Assembly: GCA_013361525.1 (NCBI GenBank)
Contig: JABFXY010000209.1
Coordinates: forward strand, 1 to 36,451
Reading direction: 5' to 3'
Length of the DNA stretch: 36,451 bases
Origin: Polyangiaceae bacterium
Lineage (GTDB): Bacteria; Myxococcota_A; Polyangia; Polyangiales; Polyangiaceae
The translations under genes and the position numbers were made by a program. Below are positions 1-7,617 of the stretch, piece after piece; positions within the stretch are counted from its first letter, which is position 1; every line of letters starts with the position of its first letter. The notes beneath the pieces were generated by a model. That model ran no database searches. It had not been told where the DNA came from and saw only the letters and a list, made by a program, of their open reading frames with translations.

Positions 1-77
1 CGCCGCGCCGCGCGGCCGCAGCACGCCGACCGAATCGGCGCCGTCCGTCGCGGTCGCACCGCAAGCCGCCGCACATC

Positions 78-122
78 GATCCGAAGTCGATGGGTCCAGG
101 CTCAACCCAACGACTTCGGATC
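78..122. repeat. palindromic repeat, copy 1
   Basis: This is a 45-bp inverted repeat. Arms 78-95 and 105-122 match at 17 of 18 positions around a 9-nt loop, with outer ends GATCCGAAGTCG and CGACTTCGGATC. Two related copies lie at 195-239 and 11327-11371, all in non-coding DNA. The centre of each copy resembles GGGTYCAGNCTCAACCC. It could be a REP-like dispersed element or a transcript-end hairpin. Confidence 0.7.
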
Positions 123-161
123 AGCGAACCCGCGTAATGTGCAGTCCACGGCGGCAACCAG

Positions 162-182
162 GAAACCGGAGACCCCGGTTTC
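162..182. other. short perfect hairpin
   Basis: Arms GAAACCGG (162-169) and CCGGTTTC (175-182) pair perfectly around a 5-nt loop. The hairpin lies between two copies of the 45-bp palindromic repeat. It has no T tract, so a terminator role is only possible. Confidence 0.4.
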
Positions 183-194
183 TGCAGCTGCCGC

Positions 195-239
195 GATCCG
201 ATGTGGCGGGGTTCAGTCTCAACACCGGCACTTCGGATC
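195..239. repeat. palindromic repeat, copy 2
   Basis: This copy runs from GATCCGATG to CACTTCGGATC. Arms 195-213 and 221-239 match at 16 of 19 positions around a 7-nt loop. It has the same ends and the same CAG-CTCAAC-like centre as the copies at 78-122 and 11327-11371. The arm mismatches differ from copy 1, so the copies are diverged. Confidence 0.65.
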
Positions 240-433
240 GCGCGCGCCCGCCCGAGCAAGCGCCGGCCGCGCCACGCCGAGCACGGTCGGCGGCGACCCC
301 GAGACTTCGCCGCCACCGCATCCTCGAGGATACGTATCCAGCGCGTGCGACTCGGCCGTGCCGTCGCAAGCTCGCGCAGGTCAGGCGCCGCGCGGCGCCC
401 ACTCGTTGGGCCCACCGCCTCCGTCGCCCGGCC

Positions 434-919
434 TCACGCGCCCGCGTGCGCACCCCGGCGCAGCTCGGCTGCGTACATCCCCTCGAGCCGCTCCTTGGCC
501 GACGCCAACCGCCGCTTCATATCGGCGCTGAAGATGCCCGCCAGCGCGCGGTCGCCGAGCGCACCCAGTAGGCGCGGCCGTAGCTCCATGCTGTAGCGGA
601 AGGTGACCTCGGTGCGCCCGGCGGCGAGCTCGCGGTAGACCCAAGAGCCGGCAAACGACGCGAACATCCATGGCCCCTTCGTCATCTTCACGGCCACGCG
701 CTCCGGGCGCTTGAACGACACGTATTCGGTGATCATTGCCCGCCCGGCGTGATCGACGCATTCGGCGCTGACGCCCAATCCCGAATGCTCGGCGCCGCCG
801 ACGAGCGCGGCCCGAGCGAGGAACGAGTCCCATTCCAAGCGGCGCCCGTAGTCCTGCATGGTGTCGAAGAGCCAAGTGCGAGGCGCGTCGATGACGATCG
901 ATCGAGCGAAGGTGGCCAT
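434..919 (-). CDS. SRPBCC-fold (polyketide cyclase/dehydrase-type) protein
   Basis: This 161-residue protein starts MATFARSIVIDAPRTWLFD, the usual first strand and helix of the START-like SRPBCC fold, where a motif such as I-DAP---VF/LFD is typical. Further strands such as RPERVAVKMTKGPW and RTEVTFRYSMEL, and a long amphipathic C-terminal helix rich in Lys/Arg/Glu, complete the fold. Family members bind hydrophobic ligands or act as cyclases, and the ligand cannot be told from sequence. There is no signal peptide, so it is probably cytoplasmic. It lies downstream of the ECF sigma/membrane-protein pair on the same strand, with a 57-bp gap, so it may share their transcript. Length fits the family. 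Confidence 0.75.
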   Translation of the reverse strand: MATFARSIVIDAPRTWLFDTMQDYGRRLEWDSFLARAALVGGAEHSGLGVSAECVDHAGRAMITEYVSFKRPERVAVKMTKGPWMFASFAGSWVYRELAAGRTEVTFRYSMELRPRLLGALGDRALAGIFSADMKRRLASAKERLEGMYAAELRRGAHAGA

Positions 920-976
920 TGGGGAGCTTCGTTCTCGGTATCACGAGCCTCGCACCCGGAAAACGCACAATGCGGC

Positions 977-1570
977 CTACCCCCGCGCGAATACCGCAGC
1001 CGCTCCGCGCATTCGCAAAACGGCGGCGACCGCCGCTCCAGCGAGGGACCAACCGACGATCATATCGATACATTGCGCAGCAAAGAACGCGTCCGGATAG
1101 CCATACCAGCTCCAATAGATCGTGCTCACCGACAGGCAGCTGAACGCGCCGAGCGCGCCGGCGACGACGACACGCCGCCAAAACACCGCTGTCGAAAGGC
1201 ACGCCAGCACCCAGGTGACGATCGCGCTCGCGAGGAGATGACTGGCCGCTTGGATGCCGAGCTTTTTTGCCGAGATCGGCGTCCCGCCCGAAGGATGAAA
1301 CACGATCATCCCGGTCGGACCCGCGTGGAAGCGAGCCTCCCACGACGACTGTTCTTCTTTGCTCGGAGAGCCGCGCAAATCGATCCCGGGGAAGAAGTAG
1401 AGGCCGTCTTCGGGGATGGACTGCTTCAGCTCTGCAAGGACGCGGTCTTCATTGGGTAAACGTGAAAAGCCGGCGCCTTTGAGCAGAACCATGTGTGAAA
1501 GCCCACCCCAAACGAACATCGTCGCTGCGCCCGCCAGAACGGCGGCGCCAATCCTCTTGTCGATGTTCAC
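977..1570 (-). CDS. four-helix integral membrane protein, unknown function
   Basis: This 197-residue protein has four hydrophobic segments, roughly residues 7-30, 105-130, 133-155 and 163-187. A soluble loop of about 70 residues between the first and second contains the PSGGTPISAKK stretch. I do not recognise the family with certainty; it resembles small four-helix membrane proteins of unknown role. It begins with GTG three bases after the stop of the ECF sigma factor gene, so the two are almost certainly co-transcribed and probably translationally coupled. Context suggests a membrane target or partner of that sigma factor, which is inference only. No catalytic motif is visible. Confidence 0.75.
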   Translation of the reverse strand: MNIDKRIGAAVLAGAATMFVWGGLSHMVLLKGAGFSRLPNEDRVLAELKQSIPEDGLYFFPGIDLRGSPSKEEQSSWEARFHAGPTGMIVFHPSGGTPISAKKLGIQAASHLLASAIVTWVLACLSTAVFWRRVVVAGALGAFSCLSVSTIYWSWYGYPDAFFAAQCIDMIVGWSLAGAAVAAVLRMRGAAAVFARG

Positions 1571-1573
1571 GGC

Positions 1574-2554
1574 TCACCACCAATGCCGATGGCCGCTGGA
1601 GCGGAACGGGACGTCGAGCTCTTTGCAAATCTCGGCGAGCACCTCGGGCTGATGCATATACGTGCGCACGCGGCAGATACGATCGTCCTCCACGTCCACG
1701 CGGCTGATCGCGCGCACGGCGTCGCCATCTTCGTGTGCGAACCAACCGAGGAGCAACGCCTCCCCGCGGTGAATGCGGATCTCGAGGCGCGGAGCCTGAG
1801 GTAGCACACCATTGCGGAACTGCGGCGCAATCGGGCTGTGGTCCGAGGCAGGGTTTCCGTAGAGCACGCCTGCGAGCGGGCCTTTGCGAGCGCCCTCCAC
1901 CGTGTGCTCGACATGCAACCCCGGAAACTCCATCGTCACCGACTCGACCAGCAAGGCGGTGAGCCTGTCGAGGTCGCGTGCGTTGAAGGCATCGGTGAAC
2001 GCGTCGAGCACCGCGGGCTTCACGATGGCGCTCGTTTCCTCCGACGGCTCCGAGAGCTTGCCACGCCCACGGTGCAGAGCGGCTTTGATTGCGCCGACCG
2101 ACGTGGAGAGTGTCTCGGCGACCTCTTCGAGGCTGAAGGCGAACACGTCTTTGAGCACGACGGCCGCGCGTTCTTGTGGGGAGAGCAGCGACACGAGCGT
2201 CCCCGCAGCTTCGCGCGTCGTACGCGGATCGACGGTCGCCTCGGGCGCTTCACGTGCTCGCAAATCGTCCGTCGCGAGCTCCCGCGCGCGCCGCACCTGG
2301 TTGAGCCATAGATTGGACGCGACGCGAAACATCCACGCGCGCGGGTTCGCGATGTCACCCGCTACACAACCGAGCATCACGAACGCGCGGGCGAGCGTGT
2401 CTTGGACGAGATCCTCCGCGTCCCAAGGGCTACGCGTGAGATGCCGGCAATACCGGTAGAGCTCGGGCCGTAGCGGCTCCACTTCCTCGAGGAAGCGATG
2501 CCACGGGGTACGAACGTTGGAGAGGTTGGGGGAGGGGCCTTCGGGCTTGGTCAT
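1574..2554 (-). CDS. ECF sigma factor with C-terminal SnoaL-like domain
   Basis: This 326-residue protein has sigma region 2 at roughly residues 27-95, including CRHLTRSPWDAEDLVQDTLA and the following NPRAWMFRVASNLWLN. Sigma region 4 lies at about 122-172, with LSPQERAAVVLKDVF and the helix-turn-helix SLEEVAETLSTSVGAIKAAL. The remaining ~140 residues look like a SnoaL/NTF2-like domain (DAFTDAFNARDLDRLTALLV, then WFAHEDGDAVRAISRVDVED). This architecture is that of the SnoaL-fused ECF groups such as ECF41, whose C-terminal domain replaces a separate anti-sigma factor. Consistent with this, no anti-sigma gene is adjacent. The next gene, 3 bp downstream, is a membrane protein rather than the carboxymuconolactone decarboxylase-type partner common for ECF41, so the exact group is uncertain. 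Confidence 0.9.
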   Translation of the reverse strand: MTKPEGPSPNLSNVRTPWHRFLEEVEPLRPELYRYCRHLTRSPWDAEDLVQDTLARAFVMLGCVAGDIANPRAWMFRVASNLWLNQVRRARELATDDLRAREAPEATVDPRTTREAAGTLVSLLSPQERAAVVLKDVFAFSLEEVAETLSTSVGAIKAALHRGRGKLSEPSEETSAIVKPAVLDAFTDAFNARDLDRLTALLVESVTMEFPGLHVEHTVEGARKGPLAGVLYGNPASDHSPIAPQFRNGVLPQAPRLEIRIHRGEALLLGWFAHEDGDAVRAISRVDVEDDRICRVRTYMHQPEVLAEICKELDVPFRSSGHRHWW

Positions 2555-2611
2555 GCAGAGAAGACACGGGGGGGCCCTCGAAGGATACGTGCCGCCGTCG
2601 AGATCGTCGCT

Positions 2612-3505
2612 TCAACGTTCCAGCGACGAACAAACCTCCTGAACCCGCGTTCGAAGCCAGCGGTGCGTCGGGTCGGCATCGAAGCGTGGATGCCAAGCCT
2701 GTGAGACGACGAGCGGCGGCACCTCGAAGGGCAGGCGAAAGATGTGGACGCCGAGCGTCGGCATCACGTGCTCGACGAGGTACTCGGGAACCACGGCGAC
2801 GAAGTCGGACTGCGCGGCGACGGCGATGGCCGCGTGATGATTCGGCAGGATGAGCGGAACGTCGCGCTCGATGCGGTGCGCGCGCAGCGCCCGCTCGAGC
2901 GCGCTCGGCCCCGCGCGACGAAGCCCGACGTGAGCATGGGCGGCGAACCGCCTCTTCGTCACGTTGCCTTTGCTCAGCGGATGACCCTTTCGGACGACGC
3001 CGACCCATCGATCGCGAAAGAGCCGGCGCACGCGCATCTCCGGCGCCTTGATCTCGAGGTCACCGAGCTCGAGGTGAATCCGTCCGTCGCGCAATGCTTC
3101 TTCGTCGCTGTCGCCTTCCGAAATGAAGCAGAGCCGGATTCGTGGTGCGTCGGCGTGGATCTTCGCCGCGAGCGGCGCTGTCAGCGCGGCTGCGAGATCG
3201 CTCGAGCGAATCACGAAGGTGCGTGCGGGGCCCTCGGCCGGAACCTCAGCGCCTCCGCGAAGCGTCGTCTGCGCATCTTCGACCACCTGCTCCACGCGCT
3301 CGCGCATCGCTTCCGCGCGCGCGGTGAGGACGAGTCGGCGCCCGGCGCGCACGAGGAGCGGATCGCCCGTCGTCTCGCGCAGACGATCGAGGGCGCGGCT
3401 CACCGCGGAAGCGCTCAATCCCATTCGGCGCGCCGTCTCCGTCACGCTGACCTCGCGCAGGAGATGGTCGAGTGTGACGAGGAGGTTCAGATCCATGGAT
3501 TGCAT
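2612..3505 (-). CDS. LysR-family transcriptional regulator
   Basis: The N-terminal winged helix covers about residues 4-63 (MDLNLLVTLDHLLREVSVTE, then SASAVSRALDRLRETTGDPL), the classical LysR DNA-binding domain. The rest is a periplasmic-binding-protein-like effector domain. Length, near 297 residues, is normal. I chose the ATG at 3505 (MQSMDLN) because a TATAGT box (3514-3519, minus strand) ends 8 nt before it. ATG 3496 or TTG 3514 are alternatives. The gene is divergent from a SAM-dependent methyltransferase across a 67-bp gap, the usual arrangement of a LysR regulator and its target, so it probably controls that gene and itself. Effector unknown. Confidence 0.9.
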   Translation of the reverse strand: MQSMDLNLLVTLDHLLREVSVTETARRMGLSASAVSRALDRLRETTGDPLLVRAGRRLVLTARAEAMRERVEQVVEDAQTTLRGGAEVPAEGPARTFVIRSSDLAAALTAPLAAKIHADAPRIRLCFISEGDSDEEALRDGRIHLELGDLEIKAPEMRVRRLFRDRWVGVVRKGHPLSKGNVTKRRFAAHAHVGLRRAGPSALERALRAHRIERDVPLILPNHHAAIAVAAQSDFVAVVPEYLVEHVMPTLGVHIFRLPFEVPPLVVSQAWHPRFDADPTHRWLRTRVQEVCSSLER

Positions 3506-3513
3506 CAGACGCA

Positions 3514-3523
3514 ACTATATAGT
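3514..3523. promoter_or_regulatory. palindromic overlapping -10 boxes of divergent promoters
   Basis: ACTATATAGT is a perfect 10-bp palindrome in the LysR/methyltransferase intergenic gap. It reads TATAGT on both strands, giving a -10-like box for each gene: 3518-3523 rightward and 3514-3519 leftward. No convincing -35 was found for either. The leftward box is 8 nt from the chosen LysR start. A regulator bound here would affect both genes. Confidence 0.55.
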
Positions 3524-3572
3524 GGTGTAACGTGCACTCGACACAATCGACGTGCTGCGCCAACTCTGGTGC

Positions 3573-4433
3573 ATGAACGAACAACCTACGTCGATCGCCG
3601 AGACGGCACGGCTCACCGCCGTTTATCGCGCGATTGAATCCGAACGAACCGACGCCCTCTTCCGCGACGTATGGGCCCGGCGCCTCGCCGGCGAGCGCGG
3701 CGACGAGATCGCGCGGGTGCACGCACAAATTCCGGCCTGGCCGATGATCGTCCGGACCAAGCTCATCGACGACTACGTTCGAGCGGCGATCGCCGACGGG
3801 GCCGATCGCGTCGTGAACCTCGCGGCAGGGCTCGACATGCGACCCCATCGCCTCGACCTGCCGAAGTCGCTCACCTGGGTCGAGGCCGACTTTCCAGGGT
3901 TGGTGCGCGACAAGGCTCGGCTCGTCGAGGGCGAGACCCCGCGGTGCAACGTGGTGCGCAAAGGCCTCGATCTCTCCGACGCCGCGCGCTTCGCGGCGTT
4001 CTTGGACGAGGCGCTCGCGGGCAGTGAGCGGGCGCTCGTCGTGACCGAAGGGTTCCTCGTCTACCTCGAGGACGAGGCCGTGCGACGCATTGCCGCGAGC
4101 CTCGCAGCTCGGCCGGAGATCCGCACTTGGGTGACCGATATCGCATCGCCCGAGGTGTTGCGCCGATTGGGTCGGCTGACCCGCAAGACGATGGGGGACG
4201 ACGCGCGGTTTCAGTTCGCGCCGCCGAACGGCGTCGCGTTCTTCGAGCCGCTCGGCTTTCGCGCCGTCTCGCACGCGTCCCTCTTTCACGAGGCCGCACG
4301 CGTGCGCCGGTTACCGTTCTTTTTGCGGCTCTTCGCTCGCTCCAAAGCCCCGCCGCCCGACCAGTCGGGTCGCCGTCAGTGGTCGGGCGTGGCTCGCCTC
4401 GAGCGTGTCTCAACCCAGCCTCCGCTGGGTTGA
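3573..4433 (+). CDS. class I SAM-dependent methyltransferase (LCMT/TIGR00027-type)
   Basis: This ~286-residue protein resembles the leucine carboxyl methyltransferase / TIGR00027 superfamily common in actinobacteria and myxobacteria. The SAM-binding motif I is VVNLAAGLDMRPHRLD, followed by WVEADFPGLVRDKARLV (acidic residue after motif II) and a later ALVVTEGFLVYLEDEAVRRI, which matches the TEG-L-YL signature of this group. The target molecule is unknown; relatives are often linked to secondary metabolism. The start MNEQPTSIAETARLTAVYRA at ATG 3573 fits the family N-terminus better than the upstream GTG at 3552. The gene is divergent from the LysR regulator. A strong hairpin overlaps its stop codon. 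Confidence 0.88.
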   Translation: MNEQPTSIAETARLTAVYRAIESERTDALFRDVWARRLAGERGDEIARVHAQIPAWPMIVRTKLIDDYVRAAIADGADRVVNLAAGLDMRPHRLDLPKSLTWVEADFPGLVRDKARLVEGETPRCNVVRKGLDLSDAARFAAFLDEALAGSERALVVTEGFLVYLEDEAVRRIAASLAARPEIRTWVTDIASPEVLRRLGRLTRKTMGDDARFQFAPPNGVAFFEPLGFRAVSHASLFHEAARVRRLPFFLRLFARSKAPPPDQSGRRQWSGVARLERVSTQPPLG

Positions 4434-4434
4434 G
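4409..4434 (+). terminator. hairpin overlapping methyltransferase stop codon
   Basis: The perfect 11-bp arms CTCAACCCAGC (4409-4419) and GCTGGGTTGAG (4424-4434) flank a 4-nt loop. The TGA stop lies inside the right arm. No T run follows, so intrinsic termination is not proven. The CTCAACCCA core recalls the centre of the 45-bp palindromic repeats. Confidence 0.5.
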
Positions 4435-4575
4435 CTGAAAACAACGAATCCCAGAGCTCAGACTTGTGCCAGAGGGCTGAGCGACCGGCCCGCTCGCCTG
4501 TTAGGGCGGGCCGCGTCGCGAGGTCAACCGAGGCGAGCTCTGGTCTGAACAAACTCGGATCGAAGGAAAGCTTCC

Positions 4576-5052
4576 GTGGAACCCATTGTCGTTCTGATTA
4601 CTGGATTCGTCGCGCTCGTCGTCGTCGGACGAGATCGCTGGTCGTGGATCGTGTCGCTTCGCATCGCGCTCGCCGCGATGTTCCTGCTGACGGGGGTTGC
4701 GCACTTCGGCCCGGGGCCTCTCGAAGGCCTACGTGCCGACATGATTCGCATGGTCCCGCCGGTGTTTCCGCGGCCCGACGTCATCGTGACACTGACCGGT
4801 ATCGCCGAGGTCGCGGGCGCGATCGCGTTGCTCGTTCCGCGCACGGCTCGGCTGGCGGCGGCGTGCCTCACCGTGCTGATGCTCGCGATGTTCCCGGCCA
4901 ATGTGTACGCGGCGCTGAACGGCATTCATTTCGACGGCGCGGCGCCCGAGCCCCTCTGGATCCGCACCTTGGAAGAGCTCGTATTTCTCGCGGCGGGCGT
5001 GGGGTCTGCGCTCGACCCGTCGGTTCGAAAGGCGGAGGCGCGCGCCGCGTAA
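4576..5052 (+). CDS. DoxX-like small membrane protein
   Basis: This 158-residue protein is almost entirely hydrophobic, with four to five membrane segments. It has the DoxX-type pattern of a first conserved helix (LRIALAAMFLLTGVAHF), a PEVAGAI-like segment (TGIAEVAGAIALLVPRTARL) and a helix with CLTVLMLAMFPANVYAALNG. DoxX-family proteins are linked to membrane redox and thiol stress functions, but specific roles are rarely known. It starts with GTG at 4576, preceded by GAAGGAAAG with a 5-nt gap, a convincing ribosome binding site. The following lipoprotein gene begins only 10 bp after its stop, suggesting one transcript. Confidence 0.8.
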   Translation: MEPIVVLITGFVALVVVGRDRWSWIVSLRIALAAMFLLTGVAHFGPGPLEGLRADMIRMVPPVFPRPDVIVTLTGIAEVAGAIALLVPRTARLAAACLTVLMLAMFPANVYAALNGIHFDGAAPEPLWIRTLEELVFLAAGVGSALDPSVRKAEARAA

Positions 5053-5062
5053 TCATCCACAT

Positions 5063-5701
5063 ATGGCCCTCCGCTCCTGCCTCGGAATGCTGGTCGTCTC
5101 GCTCGCCTGGGCCGGTTGTTCTGCTCCCGCGTCGTCCAGCGACGGCGCGAAGAGCGCGCTGATCGAGCAAGGCTCGATGACCTCGACGACGCCGGCCGCG
5201 GCTCCGACCGACAGCGGCGCTGACTCATCGAACGACGCATCCGGTTGCACCGCGGAGAGCTTCGTCGCCGGGTTGAGGGGCACGCTGCCGTCGCTCGAGG
5301 GGCAGGCGGGGCTCGAGCGGCTTCGCGCGGCGGCGTCGGGATGTTCCGGTATCGGCAGGGTCATCCTCACCGAGGGCGCGCAACCGAGCCTTTTCGTCGA
5401 GCTCACGACACCGATGGACGCGTCCGCGGTCGCGCGGCACCTGGACATCGACGACCCGTTCCTCATCACGACGACCGTGCACCAGTCGTCGTTCCATCTC
5501 GTCTCCACCGACACGAGCGGGTCGACCTCGGAGCGTCGATTCCACGCCGATGACCAATCGATCGGATCGTGGTCGGTCAGGGCCATCGCAAAGCGACCGG
5601 CCGGCCCACTCCCCAATGAGCATTTCGGACCGGCGCCTGCTTACGATTTGCGCACGTATACGAGCAAGGTCACCCACATCAGCATTCGGCAATCGAGCTG
5701 A
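5063..5701 (+). CDS. predicted lipoprotein, unknown function
   Basis: The 212-residue product begins with a short signal sequence (MALRSCLGMLVVSLAWAGCS) whose LAWAGC is a good lipobox with Cys19 as the lipidated residue. A Ser/Ala/Thr-rich linker follows to about residue 50. The body has about 160 residues with a single Cys pair (residues 61 and 94) and mixed strand-rich sequence (RVILTEGAQPSLFVELTTPM; DPFLITTTVHQSSFHLVSTD). I recognise no family. It is probably periplasmic or outer-membrane anchored. It follows the DoxX-like gene closely and converges with the AraC gene, with only 15 bp between them. Confidence 0.72.
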   Translation: MALRSCLGMLVVSLAWAGCSAPASSSDGAKSALIEQGSMTSTTPAAAPTDSGADSSNDASGCTAESFVAGLRGTLPSLEGQAGLERLRAAASGCSGIGRVILTEGAQPSLFVELTTPMDASAVARHLDIDDPFLITTTVHQSSFHLVSTDTSGSTSERRFHADDQSIGSWSVRAIAKRPAGPLPNEHFGPAPAYDLRTYTSKVTHISIRQSS

Positions 5702-5716
5702 GCGCGCGCGAACGGA

Positions 5717-6517
5717 TCAGCGCGCGAGGTACGTGCTCGGCGCGAAGCCGACGACGGCCCGGAAGTCGCGTGCGAAATGGGCTTGATCGAAATAGCCGAG
5801 GTCCGCGGCGAGCGCGGCGAGCGTCGGCGGATTGGGCTGCGCGAGCTGGGCCGCCGCCTCGTGAAGGCGATAGCGCTGGATGGTCCACTTCGGGCTGACG
5901 CCGACGAGCTGTCGAAACCTGCGCTGCAGTGTGCGGACATCCATCTCGACGAGCGCAGCGGCCGACTCGACCCGTGTGAGCGTCGCGTCGGTCTGCATTC
6001 GTTCGACGAGATCACGCACGCGCGCCGTCTCTTTCGGCATCTGTGGCAACCTTGCCAGAAGGAACTCCTCTGCGACGTTCGCGCATGCCGGGGCGCTCGA
6101 GCAGGCTGCGATAGCCATTGCGAGCGGCGCCGCGTCGGAACCGAATACGGACGAGAGATCGAGCCGTCGATCGGTGATCGCGGTGACGCTCGTGCCGAGC
6201 CAAGGGTGAAAGGCGGCCGGCCGGAACTTCACCCCGAAGACGCGACCTTCGCCCGACAGCTCTCGACGAAAAGCGCCGGTCGGCACCCCGACGACCTCAC
6301 CGTGCGGACCCTCGAAGGTCAGATGGACCGTCGGATGGGGGAGCGTCTCCGCAATGAACGGCGGCTGTCCTCGCATGTCCCAGCGAACCCACCAGAAGTG
6401 CGCGACGAACGCTGCGAGCGCATCCGAGGTCGGCGAGATCCGCGCATGCTCGTGGGCCCCGGGCGGCGCCTTGGTCGATAAAATCCCGCGCGGAGGTCCC
6501 GGGTCGCGGGGCGGCAT
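5717..6517 (-). CDS. AraC-family transcriptional regulator
   Basis: The last ~100 residues of this 266-residue protein form the double helix-turn-helix AraC domain: SAAALVEMDVRTLQRRFRQL, then VSPKWTIQRYRLHEAAAQLA and LAALAADLGYFDQAHFARDF with the FAPSTYLAR end typical of the family. The N-terminal part (AFVAHFWWVRWDM; LPHPTVHLTFEGPHG; GVKFRPAAFHPWLG) matches the DUF6597-type sensory half found in many proteobacterial and actinobacterial AraC proteins. The effector is unknown. It is divergent from the DUF3224 gene, its most likely target. The start ATG lies 6 nt from a good promoter on the minus strand, which supports this start. Confidence 0.9.
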   Translation of the reverse strand: MPPRDPGPPRGILSTKAPPGAHEHARISPTSDALAAFVAHFWWVRWDMRGQPPFIAETLPHPTVHLTFEGPHGEVVGVPTGAFRRELSGEGRVFGVKFRPAAFHPWLGTSVTAITDRRLDLSSVFGSDAAPLAMAIAACSSAPACANVAEEFLLARLPQMPKETARVRDLVERMQTDATLTRVESAAALVEMDVRTLQRRFRQLVGVSPKWTIQRYRLHEAAAQLAQPNPPTLAALAADLGYFDQAHFARDFRAVVGFAPSTYLAR

Positions 6518-6523
6518 GGGCGG

Positions 6524-6552
6524 ATTATCGGTGGGGTGTCGCGTTCGTACAA
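6524..6552 (-). promoter_or_regulatory. sigma70-type promoter of AraC gene
   Basis: On the minus strand, TTGTAC (complement of 6547-6552) and GATAAT (complement of 6524-6529) are separated by exactly 17 bp. This is the best -35/-10 pair I found in the window. The -10 ends 6 nt before the ATG, so the transcript is probably leaderless. Confidence 0.6.
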
Positions 6553-6573
6553 GCCGCCGTCCCGCGAAGCCGC

Positions 6574-6579
6574 GATAGT
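6574..6579 (+). promoter_or_regulatory. -10-like box of DUF3224 gene
   Basis: GATAGT lies 6 nt before the ATG at 6586, mirroring the leaderless layout of the divergent AraC gene. No clear -35 is seen. Confidence 0.4.
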
Positions 6580-6585
6580 GCGGCC

Positions 6586-6978
6586 ATGATCGTCAAGGGC
6601 AAGTTCCAAGTTCAAATGAAGGCTGAGCCGCCGTACTCGACCGAGGATGGAATCACCCTCACGAAGGCGGTGTTCTCGAAGCAGTTCGAAGGCGATCTCG
6701 ACGCGAAGGGCACCGTCGAGTGGCTCGGCGTGCGAACGCCCGTCGAAGGCTCCGCGGCGTACGTCGGCGTCGAGCGCGTCGTCGGAACGCTCGCCGGTCG
6801 GCGCGGCTCGTTCATCTTCTTGCACAGCGCCACAGCTGCGAAGGGCGGCAAAGACCTGAGCATCGCGGTGGTCCCGGATTCGGGAACCGGCGAGCTTCGC
6901 GGCCTTTCCGGCAGCATGAGCATCGATATCGTCGAGGGCCAGCATTTCTACACCTTCGACTACGAGCTCCAGACGTGA
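6586..6978 (+). CDS. DUF3224 family protein
   Basis: This 130-residue protein matches the DUF3224 pattern: an N-terminal GKFQVQMKAEPPY and a KAVFSKQFEGDLDAKGTVEW strand pair. GVERVVGTLAGRRGSFIFLH, VVPDSGTGELRGLSGSMSID and a final HFYTFDYEL follow. The fold is expected to be a small beta barrel related to allene oxide cyclase-like proteins, with no known enzymatic role. There is no signal peptide. Length is normal for the family. It is divergently paired with the AraC regulator, a common setting for this family, so it is a likely target of that regulator. Confidence 0.85.
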   Translation: MIVKGKFQVQMKAEPPYSTEDGITLTKAVFSKQFEGDLDAKGTVEWLGVRTPVEGSAAYVGVERVVGTLAGRRGSFIFLHSATAAKGGKDLSIAVVPDSGTGELRGLSGSMSIDIVEGQHFYTFDYELQT

Positions 6979-7011
6979 AGCTTTGGCGCGGGGGCTGCAC
7001 CTGACCCCACG

Positions 7012-7563
7012 ATGACTCGGCTGTACCCGGTATCGATTGCGTGTGTTCTCGTCGCGTGTGAGGCGCCGCCCGTCATTCAGTCGCCTTCGAGCCCGGAACC
7101 GGTGCGGCTCGAGGGCATGCCGGCGGCGACACCAGCCGCGGCAGAGAGGTCGGAGCCTGCCTTGCCGATCGCTCGTTCGGGGCCGATCGCCCGCGATCCG
7201 GTGGAAAATCCACCTGGAACCTCGACTCCCGCGCCGGGCCCGACCGCGGGCTCGACTTTGTCGGATTTCGCTGCAAACAAGCCGATCGCGGGGTGTTTTT
7301 GCGACGTGAAGCGCGACTCGATCGAGGTCGAGATCCCGTGCGGCGTCTCCGCTTGTATCGACGACGAGGTACTCGCCTGCGGCGCCGACAAGCGCGTGAC
7401 GGGGCAGGGCCGGTGCCGAACCTCCGAGACCTGCGCGTGCAGCGTCGATTTGGAAGGCGAAAACACGATGCTGCTCGGATGTGGCATGTCGACGTGCGCG
7501 GACGGACAGACGATCGCGTGCTCGGCCGACGGCAAGACGGAGCGCCGCGGAACCTGCCGCTGA
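7012..7563 (+). CDS. Cys-rich predicted lipoprotein with duplicated module
   Basis: The product starts MTRLYPVSIACVLVACEAPP. VLVAC is a plausible lipobox (Cys16), followed by a Pro/Ala/Ser-rich linker to about residue 85. The C-terminal ~90 residues hold two tandem copies of a Cys-rich module. Each has the order C-x-C, about 12-14 residues, C-G-x-S-x-C, then AC-G/S-A-D and a final G-x-C (first copy from CFCDVKRDS, second from CACSVDLEG). Six Cys per copy suggest disulphides and an exported protein. I recognise no named family. It is probably a cell-surface protein; no enzyme motif is visible. The ATG at 7012 has no good ribosome binding site. Confidence 0.72.
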   Translation: MTRLYPVSIACVLVACEAPPVIQSPSSPEPVRLEGMPAATPAAAERSEPALPIARSGPIARDPVENPPGTSTPAPGPTAGSTLSDFAANKPIAGCFCDVKRDSIEVEIPCGVSACIDDEVLACGADKRVTGQGRCRTSETCACSVDLEGENTMLLGCGMSTCADGQTIACSADGKTERRGTCR

Positions 7564-7617
7564 ACGAGGCCTGAACGAGGCCAATTTGCGGGCCGTTCGT
7601 GCTACATGCCCGCGACG

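Larger units (their letters stand above)
1..433. other. non-coding region with palindromic repeats
   Basis: I see no credible gene here. Every open frame encodes Arg/Ala/Pro-rich composition typical of frames opened by high GC, and the frames overlap each other on both strands. The stretch holds two members of a palindromic repeat family (78-122 and 195-239) and a small hairpin between them (162-182). It lies downstream of the SRPBCC gene that ends at 434 on the minus strand. Confidence 0.7.

Noticed and set aside
121..596. Several overlapping open frames at the left end
   Set aside because: They are Arg/Pro/Ala-rich, present on both strands at once, with no start signal or known domain.
4409..4441. 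Fourth copy of the 45-bp palindrome
   Set aside because: It shares the CTCAACCCA core but lacks the GATCCGAAGT ends and has a short 4-nt loop, so it is annotated as a hairpin near the stop codon instead.
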